A stretch of 5,808 bases of DNA. It comes from Haloarculaceae archaeon. Lineage in GTDB: Archaea > Halobacteriota > Halobacteria > Halobacteriales > Haloarculaceae. A program made the translations under genes and the position numbers. The notes under the pieces were generated by a model. It saw only the letters and a program-made list of their open reading frames with translations, had not been told where the DNA came from and ran no database searches. The stretch is taken from contig JAQCMX010000254.1 in assembly GCA_028274885.1 (NCBI GenBank), positions 1 through 5,808 of the forward strand, in the 5' to 3' direction. This document shows positions 1 to 5,543 of the stretch, piece after piece; position 1 is the stretch's first letter; each line of letters opens with the position of its first letter.

Positions 1-636
1 GCCCAGCGGGTCCTCCGTCACAACCTCCGCAACAAGATGACCGTCGTCCAGGTCTGGGCCGACCAACTCTCTGGAACCGCCACCGCTGACCACACCGAGG
101 CTGCCGACCGCATCAGTGAGGCTACGGAGGATCTCATTGAGTTGACGGAAAAAACACACACGATGGTCCAGATGGGGCCACCTACCGCGAGTACACGGGT
201 CGACATCGACGTCCAGACACAACTGGCTACCCTCGTCGAGGATCTCACCGACGCACACCCGGAGGTGACCGTCGAGTGTGCGGTCCCGGACTCGGTCGGG
301 TTGGGTCTGCCTGATGCGAAGTTCCTCCGTATTCCGGTGGATAACCTGATCGAGAATGCGATCGAACACAACGATACAGACAGTCCGTGGGTCCGGGTGG
401 GGGTCGAAGCCACGGACAAACAGGTCAGAGTTCGGGTCGAAGACAACGGACCACCGATCCCCCAAATGGAACGCAAGGTGCTCGAGGAGGGTCAGGAAGA
501 TTCCCTGAACCACGGAAGCGGTCTGGGACTCTGGCTCACCTACTGGAGTGTCAGAGCCGTGGGTGGCCGCATGACGTTCGAACAAAGAGAGCCACGCGGC
601 AACGCAGTCATACTCGAGTTTCCGGCGGTCGAGTAG
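1..636 (+). CDS. Sensor histidine kinase, C-terminal part (5' end outside window)
   Basis: The reading frame is open from base 1, so only the catalytic half is present: 211 codons ending in TAG at 634-636. The first codons read AQRVLRHNLRNKM, the haloarchaeal H-box; the phospho-accepting His is the codon at 19-21. A dimerisation helix follows. The ATP-binding HATPase_c domain shows an N-box (VDNLIENAIEHND, about window codons 113-125), a G1 box (VEDNGPPIP, about 146-154) and a G2 box (HGSGLGLWL, about 171-179). No transmembrane segment or receiver domain lies in the visible part; sensor domains (PAS or GAF are usual) would be upstream. The kinase should autophosphorylate on His and pass phosphate to a response regulator, but none is adjacent, so the signal is unknown. 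One oddity is that G1 reads DNGPPIP where DNGPGIP is usual. Family assignment is secure, specific role is not. Confidence 0.93.
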   Translation, partial: AQRVLRHNLRNKMTVVQVWADQLSGTATADHTEAADRISEATEDLIELTEKTHTMVQMGPPTASTRVDIDVQTQLATLVEDLTDAHPEVTVECAVPDSVGLGLPDAKFLRIPVDNLIENAIEHNDTDSPWVRVGVEATDKQVRVRVEDNGPPIPQMERKVLEEGQEDSLNHGSGLGLWLTYWSVRAVGGRMTFEQREPRGNAVILEFPAVE

Positions 637-807
637 CCAGGCGCCCGACGCCAGGGAATCCGCCCCGGGACAGTTAGCCTGCAGCGAAGCAGTGGCCTCA
701 TGAGACGCCGGAACACCCAGTCGGCCTGCCGACCCCGTTGCCGGTCCTCTGTGATACACGGAAGCGAAACCACGCGATTTATTATCTGCAATGACGGGTG
801 TCTGTAC
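637..807. other. Intergenic region between kinase and small membrane protein
   Basis: No gene is supported here. An upstream in-frame ATG at 700 would extend the next gene by 36 residues rich in Arg and Cys, unlike a haloarchaeal protein, and it would run through that gene's TATA box. A perfect 5-bp stem with a 4-nt loop (GTCGG-CCTG-CCGAC, 720-733) lies after the kinase, but it has no T-run, so a terminator role is only a guess. Confidence 0.4.
778..784 (+). promoter_or_regulatory. TATA box for the small membrane protein gene
   Basis: TTTATTA stands out in GC-rich surroundings and is centred 27 bases before the ATG at 808. That is the spacing expected if transcription begins at or next to the start codon, giving a leaderless mRNA as is common in haloarchaea. 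No Shine-Dalgarno-like sequence precedes the ATG. Confidence 0.6.
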
Positions 808-1035
808 ATGGGATTGTTCGAACACGAGGATACGTTGGAGTTGCTCGGCGTCCTCCTCGGCGTATTCGTGGTAGTCGTGGGGGTCGGTTCCCTGGTCGGG
901 ACGCCTTGGACGACGACCGAAGACACAACCGCCGCCGCAGTCCAGACGGTGGGGATCTTTCTGACAATCGCCGTCGGCATCGTGCTGGTGGTGGTCGCCT
1001 ACACCGGCGAGTTGCGCTCCGTCTCCGTGCGATAA
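808..1035 (+). CDS. Small two-helix membrane protein of unknown function
   Basis: A 75-residue protein beginning MGLFEHEDTLELLG. It has two hydrophobic stretches, about residues 11-33 (Leu/Val/Gly-rich) and about 47-67 (VQTVGIFLTIAVG onward), joined by a short polar loop with TTTEDTT. The likely topology is a helical hairpin with both ends on the same side of the membrane. The ATG at 808 is chosen because a TATA box lies 27 bases upstream and because upstream in-frame codons have poor composition. It stands alone between the kinase and the convergent phoU-type gene. I recognise the general style of small haloarchaeal membrane proteins but no named function. It is very likely a real gene. Confidence 0.75.
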   Translation: MGLFEHEDTLELLGVLLGVFVVVVGVGSLVGTPWTTTEDTTAAAVQTVGIFLTIAVGIVLVVVAYTGELRSVSVR

Positions 1036-1177
1036 CGCGGGTACGCATCCGGTCGGATTGTTGATACGGCCTTCGCGATCAGCCTGGGCAGGGCTCAGAC
1101 TGCCGGTCGCTTCGCGGGCCGAAACACCGACCTGTCGAGCTATAGCGGCAAAGAGCCACTGTGATCCACGGACACCA

Positions 1178-1192
1178 CCCGCGTCCCGCGGG
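1178..1192. terminator. GC hairpin between convergent genes, possible terminator element
   Basis: CCCGCG-TCC-CGCGGG forms a perfect 6-bp stem with a 3-nt loop in the 183-bp gap between the convergent small membrane gene (ends 1035) and the AbrB-PhoU gene (ends 1219). It lies 27 bases past the latter's stop. No T-run follows on either strand, and archaeal termination usually depends on T-tracts, so the function is uncertain. I see no gene in the rest of the gap. Confidence 0.25.
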
Positions 1193-1218
1193 CGCGAACA
1201 CGCCCGTACGTCTCGGTC

Positions 1219-2226
1219 TTACGAGCACTCGACCGTATTGGAGAGCATGACGATCTCGGCGATGTTGCCGCCGTACTCGGCTGTTCGACGGATGCTCTCC
1301 AGGACACGGCCGTACAGATACACGCTCTCCTTTCGATCGTTGTACAGTTTACTATCGAGTTTGTCCAGTTGCTCGACAACCTCATCACGCTGTACTATCG
1401 CTTTACTGGTATCGCCATCGAGTGCTGTTTTTACGACGCGGCGGGCGTCGGTTCCAAGTGTCCGGAATTCTGCGCCGACCTCCGTGGTCGGTGGTTCGGC
1501 CTGTTTGTCGGCCACAGCCGCGATGCGTTCTGCGTGATCAGCGATGCGTTCGAGCTGTCGTGCGGTTCGAAACTGGGTGAACGCGTTTCGCTGGTCGGTT
1601 TGTAGCTCGTGTACCTCCCGAATATCGGTGAGAATGCGGTAGAACTGGCGGCTCACGAGCGCGAACAGCCGGTCGACTTCGTCGTCACGGGAGGCGATCT
1701 GCTCCGGACTCATCCTGTTCTCGCCGGTGACCATTGTGTCGACAGCATTTTCGTGCATCGACAGCGCAATACGGCGGATCTGTTCGATCGTCCCGTCTAG
1801 CGATATCTCGGTTGTATCGAGCAAACTCTCCGCGGTCAGTTCGTGTTCACCCTCGGTGGTTATCTGCATCCCAATGAGACTGGTGATCGCCTGGCTGGCG
1901 GTGTGACGTTCCGACGTCGAAAACTGTGTCTCGGATTCGATGTTGATCTCGTCGCTACCGGCTGCGTAGGCGGCTTGAATCTGTCGGGATAGTTTCTCCG
2001 AACTCAGATGTTCGATGTTTATATCTGCTCGCCAGTTGTGTTTGTTTCCCTTTGTCTGGGCGAGGATAAGTCGATCATCGAATGGGTATAGATACACTGA
2101 CGATCCGGAACCGATTCCGCGGGCATCGGCCCAGGATTTTGGTATCGAAACTGTATACGTCGACCCACCTGTGATCTGTACCTTACGTTCAATCGGATTG
2201 GTTCCGTTTTCGAACTCTTCTTGCAT
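1219..2226 (-). CDS. AbrB-type DNA-binding/PhoU fusion, phosphate uptake regulator
   Basis: 335 residues. An N-terminal AbrB/SpoVT-like swapped-hairpin domain lies at about residues 14-56 (RKVQITGGSTYTVSIPKSW, then a GIGSGSSVYLYP stretch), which should bind DNA as a dimer. PhoU helical bundles follow. The first carries the metal-binding type motif LERIADHAERIA (Glu226-x3-Asp230). The second ends in RRTAEYGGNIAEIVM (about 313-327), the form typical of this archaeal family. Length and domain order match the haloarchaeal PhoU family fused to AbrB. It probably links phosphate status to transcription, acting as regulator and DNA-binding protein in one. The ATG at 2226 is 2 nt beyond the phoU stop, so the two are surely co-transcribed. 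Such genes commonly accompany pstSCAB, which is absent here. The fusion is certain; the target genes are unknown. Confidence 0.93.
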   Translation of the reverse strand: MQEEFENGTNPIERKVQITGGSTYTVSIPKSWADARGIGSGSSVYLYPFDDRLILAQTKGNKHNWRADINIEHLSSEKLSRQIQAAYAAGSDEINIESETQFSTSERHTASQAITSLIGMQITTEGEHELTAESLLDTTEISLDGTIEQIRRIALSMHENAVDTMVTGENRMSPEQIASRDDEVDRLFALVSRQFYRILTDIREVHELQTDQRNAFTQFRTARQLERIADHAERIAAVADKQAEPPTTEVGAEFRTLGTDARRVVKTALDGDTSKAIVQRDEVVEQLDKLDSKLYNDRKESVYLYGRVLESIRRTAEYGGNIAEIVMLSNTVECS

Positions 2227-2228
2227 TG

Positions 2229-2894
2229 TTAGTAGAGTAACTCCGTGTCGTGGTCGGTCATGTACACTGTTCTGGCGCAGATATTGACAGCGTGGTCGGC
2301 GACGCGTTCCAGGTCGCGGATCGTCAACAACAGTCGCGATACGTCCTCCATCGTTTCGCTCATCCCGTCGCCGTAGTCCGTTCGCAACAGATTCCTGATG
2401 ACGACTTCGCTGGCGTCCGCACAGAGTTTGTCGACTTTTTCATCACGCGCCGCAGCCTCGCGAGCGCGCTCTGGACGGTCGTTTGCGTATGCGGCCACCC
2501 CCTCGGTCACCATCGCACCGGCCTCTGTCCCGATGTACATCACATCGATTTCGGGGTATCGGTCGCGCTCGGCGGCGATGGCGTACCCGGCGAGGTTGCT
2601 CGCCAGGTCCCCGATCCGTTCCAGATCGGTGAGGAGTTTGAACGACGAGGCGACAAACCGGAGATTACCGGCGACCGGCTGTTGGAGGGCGAACAGATCG
2701 ATACAGTCACCCTCCAGTTCGAGATATCGCTCATTGATCTCCCGGTCACCGTCGATGACCTCCCGGGCCAGCGACTCGTCTTTGGTTTCGAGCGCCTCCA
2801 TCGCGGTCTCGTAGCGCTCGACGACGAGGTTGCTCATCGAGACGATATCCGAACGGAGGCGGTCGAGTTGCCCCTGATACCTGTCTCGGGTCAT
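2229..2894 (-). CDS. phoU: Phosphate signalling protein PhoU
   Basis: 221 residues, the normal PhoU length, forming two three-helix bundles. The start MTRDRYQGQLDRLRSDI and the segment LQQPVAGNLRF (about 70-80) are typical. Each bundle has an E-x3-D metal-binding motif: LERIGD (Glu92, Asp96) and LERVAD (Glu196, Asp200). PhoU is a cytoplasmic negative regulator of phosphate uptake. In bacteria it bridges the Pst transporter and the PhoR kinase; in archaea its partners are less clear. It is the first well-supported gene of the minus-strand operon with the AbrB-PhoU gene. The ATG at 2894 fits the conserved PhoU N-terminus. No strong TATA box lies at the usual distance before it, so transcription probably starts further upstream, at boxes near 3039 or 3105. 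Confidence 0.95.
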   Translation of the reverse strand: MTRDRYQGQLDRLRSDIVSMSNLVVERYETAMEALETKDESLAREVIDGDREINERYLELEGDCIDLFALQQPVAGNLRFVASSFKLLTDLERIGDLASNLAGYAIAAERDRYPEIDVMYIGTEAGAMVTEGVAAYANDRPERAREAAARDEKVDKLCADASEVVIRNLLRTDYGDGMSETMEDVSRLLLTIRDLERVADHAVNICARTVYMTDHDTELLY

Positions 2895-2899
2895 CGGTA

Positions 2900-3082
2900 T
2901 CAGAGTCGACCGGAAGGGAGCTTATCGACGCGCTGACTCCCGAGGTCGTGGAATGTCTCTCCGGAATGTTCGTACTCGAAGAACGGTTCGCCTGTCAAAG
3001 ATACCAACGTCTGGTCTGGAATCCACAGACTCGGGATAAAAAACGACGCGGAGATAGCTGATGAGAACACACCCAGATCCAC
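2900..3082 (-). CDS. Possible 60-codon leader ORF upstream of phoU
   Basis: A 60-codon frame opens with GTG at 3082 (another GTG at 3070) and ends in TGA 5 nt before the phoU ATG, spacing like that of the next gene pair. It begins with a fairly hydrophobic stretch (LGVFSSAISASFFIPSLW) followed by an acidic half (GEPFFEYEHSGETFHDLG). A strong TATA box (3101-3109) lies about 23 bases before the first GTG and a weaker one (about 3090-3098) about 25 bases before the second. Roughly 60% of third positions are G/C, lower than clear genes here. I recognise no family. It may be a small protein, a regulatory leader peptide or chance; the operon-like spacing favours it slightly. Confidence 0.27.
   Translation of the reverse strand: MDLGVFSSAISASFFIPSLWIPDQTLVSLTGEPFFEYEHSGETFHDLGSQRVDKLPSGRL
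3035..3043 (-). promoter_or_regulatory. Second candidate TATA box for the phoU operon
   Basis: On the minus strand the sequence reads TTTTTTATCCC. Initiation about 26 bases downstream, near 3012, would give phoU a leader of roughly 118 nt and would miss the start of the 60-codon ORF. It competes with the better-formed box at 3101-3109. Confidence 0.35.
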
Positions 3083-3100
3083 TACAGATCAGATAAAAAG

Positions 3101-3109
3101 TATTTATAA
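3101..3109 (-). promoter_or_regulatory. TATA box for the phoU operon
   Basis: TTATAAATA on the minus strand is a near-ideal archaeal TATA box, the best one facing phoU. Initiation is expected about 26 bases downstream, near 3078, at the beginning of the 60-codon leader ORF. The resulting phoU leader would be around 180 nt. Confidence 0.5.
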
Positions 3110-3188
3110 TACTGATATGCACGGCTTTAGTTGTCTATTTATCTGTTTGAAGTAGAATGTACAGTATAGTGGCAAAGGTATACAACGT

Positions 3189-3200
3189 ATTATTATATAT
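3189..3200 (+). promoter_or_regulatory. TATA box for the transducer-family gene
   Basis: ATTATTATATAT-type sequence centred about 23-25 bases before the ATG at 3218, consistent with initiation at or just after that codon. A second box (CTATAAT, about 3232-3238) is about 28 bases before the internal ATG at 3263, so the start used in vivo is ambiguous. Confidence 0.6.
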
Positions 3201-3217
3201 GTATATGTAGTTTCGGT

Positions 3218-4225
3218 ATGTCCAACGCAAGCTATAATCCCCCGTTCGGACAATCCATCAGTATGTCTCAGGAAGACGATACGAGGGGGCTGATCGGTCT
3301 CCCGGTAGAGGTCGCAACGGAACGGGTTGTGGCGAGGGGAGACCGCGATCCACAGAGGGTACGGGAAGTTCTGGACGAGATCAGCGAGGACGGTACGATC
3401 ACGCGGGCGGCCCTCACGGATGGGCTGGCAGATCTCTCGGAGGTGATTACGGCGCCGGAGTCACGTATCGAAACCGCGCGGGGGGCGCTGTCAGACGCCC
3501 GCGAGGCCGCCAAACCGGTTGCAGACACAGAGACGGTTCGCTCGCGCATGGAGACGTTCGAGGCGGAGCTGTCGGCGTTAGAAGACCGCGTTGAGACCTT
3601 CGAGTCGAACCGTTCGTCGCTTGTCAGGCGGGCACGGGACCGGGAGGATCTCTACGTGATTGCGGGTGCGATCGGCGAGTTGCGCTCCCGGGCCGTGACT
3701 GCTGAGGAGGACGCCGATCTGCTTCTCGCAGAGATCGAAACCTTCGAGCGCAAACTGTGTGACCCAAGCGAGTGGGTCGACGAACTGAACACGGACATCG
3801 ATGCCGCCGAGGCGGCGATCGAGGAACTCATAGAGATCACCGGTGGCCTGTCCGATCCCGCAGACGACGGTGGCGAGGTCGACCCAGCTCTGCGGTGGGC
3901 CGATGCGACACTCCAACACCACATGCAGAGGTTGTTGTTCGCGGATATCAGGACCGAACGCGACGCCCTGCGACAGCTGATCGCTCATGAGGGACTCGCG
4001 AACGTGACCGACGGGATCGACGCACGGCTTGAGGACCTAGAGACTCTTCGCGCGGGTGTCGGCCGCCGCCTGGACGAGGTTTCCCGGCCCTCCTGGCGGG
4101 AAGCCCACGGTGAGACAATCGAATCGTTCGCCCGGGTGCTGGCGGAGTTCGATCCACCCGTGAACTGGGCTACCGTGCAGGACGAACTCCGGACACACAG
4201 AGAACGGATTGCAGACGCGGGGTGA
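3218..4225 (+). CDS. 'Halo transducer protein' family, coiled-coil cytoplasmic protein
   Basis: 335 residues (320 if translation starts at the ATG at 3263). From the family memory I have, haloarchaeal genomes carry similar proteins under the legacy label 'halo transducer protein'. Recognisable parts are the N-terminal GLPVEVATERVVARGDRDPQ (about 27-46), SEVITAPESRIETARGALSDAREAAKPV (about 74-101, key residues Pro80, Arg83, Asp93), the long Glu-rich helices (about 105-205) and the C-terminal RPSWREAHG...EFDPPVNW segment (about 290-317). Despite the label there is no membrane helix, HAMP or methyl-accepting signalling domain, so a chemotaxis role is not supported. The first 15 residues are not typical of the family and sit in AT-rich DNA, so 3263 may be the true start. 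The ASCH gene follows in the same frame and direction. Real gene; function unknown. Confidence 0.88.
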   Translation: MSNASYNPPFGQSISMSQEDDTRGLIGLPVEVATERVVARGDRDPQRVREVLDEISEDGTITRAALTDGLADLSEVITAPESRIETARGALSDAREAAKPVADTETVRSRMETFEAELSALEDRVETFESNRSSLVRRARDREDLYVIAGAIGELRSRAVTAEEDADLLLAEIETFERKLCDPSEWVDELNTDIDAAEAAIEELIEITGGLSDPADDGGEVDPALRWADATLQHHMQRLLFADIRTERDALRQLIAHEGLANVTDGIDARLEDLETLRAGVGRRLDEVSRPSWREAHGETIESFARVLAEFDPPVNWATVQDELRTHRERIADAG

Positions 4226-4309
4226 TGGGGCCGTGGACGTAGACCTCTCTGTCGACAGTTGCGGGTGGATCACACGCCATTCTGGGAAACCGACGGGAAG
4301 GGTCGGCTG

Positions 4310-4654
4310 ATGTTGTTCAAACCGGAACATATTGACCAGATTCGCAGTGGTGAGAAGAAAGCGACGCGCCGAGACTGGAACCGCCGACAGGCCGTCCCCG
4401 GCAACGTCTATATCGCGGCGACGGAACTGTTCGTTAGTCACGACGAGGCGGACTGTTACATCCGCGTCGATGACGTGTACCAACAGCCACTCGGCGAGAT
4501 GACCGAGGTAGACGCGCGGGCGGAGGGAGGGTACACACTCGAGGAGTTCCGTGATATCTGGCGGGGGATCAGCGGGGGGTGGGATCCCGAGCTGGTCGTC
4601 TATGTGGTCGAATTCACGTACGTCGGCAGCGATCGACCTGATGCGGTCGGGTGA
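4310..4654 (+). CDS. ASCH domain protein, possibly an N4-acetylcytidine amidohydrolase-like enzyme
   Basis: 114 residues from the ATG at 4310. In-frame alternatives are GTG at 4265 and TTG at 4259; I prefer 4310 because the first ASCH strand begins there (MLFKPEHIDQI). The ASCH signature SGEKKATRRDW is at residues 13-23 and the last strand is VVYVVEF (about 96-102). As I recall E. coli YqfB, its catalytic Lys21, Thr24 and Glu74 lie in AGRKTITIRD and AEQENMTL. Here Lys16, Thr19 and Glu72 (DARAEGGYTL) occupy matching places. ASCH domains bind RNA or nucleosides, so a role in modified-cytidine turnover or RNA binding is plausible. No TATA box is visible before the gene and it follows the transducer-family gene closely (gap 39-84 nt by start), suggesting co-transcription. 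Domain secure, activity inferred. Confidence 0.88.
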   Translation: MLFKPEHIDQIRSGEKKATRRDWNRRQAVPGNVYIAATELFVSHDEADCYIRVDDVYQQPLGEMTEVDARAEGGYTLEEFRDIWRGISGGWDPELVVYVVEFTYVGSDRPDAVG

Positions 4655-4712
4655 CCGTGGCCGGTAATCATGACCACGACACCGCATGTGACGAGAATCG
4701 CCCCTTGTCGGA

Positions 4713-4728
4713 GAACCCATTCGGGTTC
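4713..4728. other. Hairpin in the gap between the ASCH gene and the L10e gene
   Basis: GAACCC-ATTC-GGGTTC is a perfect 6-bp stem with a 4-nt loop, 58 bases past the ASCH stop and about 95 bases before the L10e promoter. It could help end the upstream transcript, but no T-run follows. The rest of 4655-4815 shows nothing I can support as a gene. Confidence 0.25.
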
Positions 4729-4823
4729 CGCCCTGACCCCGACGGTGGTCGGACCAGCCCCCGAGACGGTGCCGCCGCCGTCCCGGCCGACGACCCGGAC
4801 GCTGGCGTGAGTGGTTCAAAGGC

Positions 4824-4829
4824 TTTATC
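4824..4829 (+). promoter_or_regulatory. TATA box for the L10e gene
   Basis: TTTATC within GGCTTTATCTG, centred about 34 bases before the ATG at 4860. Initiation would fall near 4852, leaving a leader of only a few bases. It gives the ribosomal gene its own promoter independent of the ASCH gene. Confidence 0.55.
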
Positions 4830-4859
4830 TGAGCTGTAGGCTTTCTCTCCGTTAAGACC

Positions 4860-5390
4860 ATGTCAGACAAGCCAGCTTCGATGTACCGTGACATCGACAA
4901 GCCTGCTTACACGCGACGGGAGTACATCACGGGGATTCCTGGTTCGAAGATCGCACAACACAGGATGGGGGACAAACACACCGAACCCGACGAGTACCCG
5001 GTGCAGATTTCGCTCGTCGTCGAGGAGAGCGTCCAGATCCGCCACGGTTCGCTGGAGGCGTCCCGGCTGTCAGCAAACCGTCATTTAATCAAGGAACTCG
5101 GGGAGAACAACTACACCATGATCCTCCGGAAGTTCCCCCATCAGGTGCTCCGGGAGAACAAGCAGGCAACCGGTGCCGGGGCCGACCGTGTTTCCGACGG
5201 GATGCGCCAGTCCTTCGGGAAGATCGTCAGCACGGCCTGCCGGATGCAGGCCGGCGAACGGCTGTTCACCGCGTGGTGTGACGTCGATCAGGCCGACGCT
5301 GTCAAGGAGGCCTACCGGCGGGCCTACAACAAGATCACCCCGCCCTGTCGCATCAAGACCGAGCGCGGACAGGAACAGCTGATCGCGTAA
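4860..5390 (+). CDS. rpl10e: 50S ribosomal protein L10e (uL16)
   Basis: 176 residues, the standard haloarchaeal length. It opens MSDKPASMYRDIDKPAYTRR with YITGIPGSKIAQH after it, then VQIRHGSLEASRLSANRHL (about 58-76) and the hallmark KFPHQVLRENKQATGAGADR (91-110, continuing VSDGMR), and ends in an NKITPPCRIKTERG segment. This protein is the archaeal and eukaryotic L10 counterpart of bacterial L16. It sits between the A site and the 5S region of the large subunit and its central loop helps position tRNA. The ATG at 4860 matches the conserved N-terminus and follows a TATA box at suitable distance. It is transcribed as a single gene here, with a T-rich stretch soon after its stop, and mobile DNA begins about 30 bases downstream. 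Confidence 0.98.
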   Translation: MSDKPASMYRDIDKPAYTRREYITGIPGSKIAQHRMGDKHTEPDEYPVQISLVVEESVQIRHGSLEASRLSANRHLIKELGENNYTMILRKFPHQVLRENKQATGAGADRVSDGMRQSFGKIVSTACRMQAGERLFTAWCDVDQADAVKEAYRRAYNKITPPCRIKTERGQEQLIA

Positions 5391-5410
5391 CCGACCTGAA
5401 TCGACGAGCG

Positions 5411-5421
5411 TCCTCTTTTGT
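5411..5421 (+). terminator. T-rich terminator of the L10e gene
   Basis: TCCTCTTTTGT lies about 20 bases after the L10e stop. Archaeal RNA polymerase often stops at short T-tracts like TTTT without a hairpin. The following hairpin (5422-5456) belongs better to the transposon end than to this gene. Confidence 0.4.
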
Positions 5422-5456
5422 GTGAAGTACCGCAGGGACAAGCCCCGCGGCTTCAC
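5422..5456 (-). repeat. Terminal hairpin of the tnpB-type element
   Basis: Stem GTGAAG/CTTCAC continues as CCGC/GCGG and GGG/CCC around a 6-nt loop, giving 13 base pairs interrupted only by a 2-nt and a 1-nt bulge. This is the strongest secondary structure in the window. In IS200/IS605 elements such a hairpin is recognised by the TnpA transposase, and its RNA form ends the omegaRNA scaffold. Confidence 0.65.
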
Positions 5457-5543
5457 CGTCTTGACCGCACGTCCCAAAATGGGCCGTGCCGTCGCAGGCG
5501 AATTTAATTCCCCTCGACCTTCCCGAGATGGGTCGGCTGGAAT
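5422..5543 (-). ncRNA. Putative omegaRNA-like scaffold of the tnpB remnant
   Basis: Downstream of the tnpB-like stop on the minus strand lie several foldable pieces: a CGACC/GGTCG stem (about 5516-5535), a 9-position stem with one mismatch around 5467-5489 (GCACG-CCC/GGG-CGTGC arms), and the 13-bp hairpin at 5422-5456. TnpB nucleases use RNA read from this part of the element. The guide would be the flanking DNA from 5421 leftward, the L10e terminator side. With tnpB broken, the RNA could act only with a TnpB from elsewhere. No promoter is identified. Confidence 0.3.

Larger units (their letters stand above)
3090..3217. promoter_or_regulatory. AT-rich divergent promoter region
   Basis: About 28% GC by my count, against clearly GC-rich DNA on both sides. 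It separates the phoU operon (left, minus) from the transducer-family gene (right, plus) and holds TATA-like stretches in both directions, including TATTTATAAT and TATTATATATGTATATG. No coding frame is supported within it. Low melting energy and length suggest room for several promoter or regulator sites. I could not recognise a defined operator repeat. Confidence 0.6.

Noticed and set aside
18..476. A 152-codon minus-strand frame inside the kinase
   Set aside because: The plus frame has clear kinase boxes; the minus product is a Ser/Arg/Val-rich mirror of it.
700..807. Longer start for the small membrane protein
   Set aside because: The added 36 residues are Arg/Cys-rich and the extension spans a good TATA box correctly placed for the ATG at 808.
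2250..2936. A 228-codon plus-strand frame over phoU
   Set aside because: It is the mirror of phoU, whose E-x3-D motifs and length are unmistakable on the minus strand.
4651..4839. A 62-codon frame with GTG overlapping the ASCH stop
   Set aside because: The overlap looks like coupling, but the product is low-complexity (Asp/Pro/Gly-rich) and runs through the L10e TATA box. No family resemblance.
4037..4900. A 287-codon open frame on the minus strand
   Set aside because: It lies antisense to the transducer-family, ASCH and L10e genes, is rich in Arg and Pro as expected of an antisense frame in GC-rich DNA, and matches no family I know.
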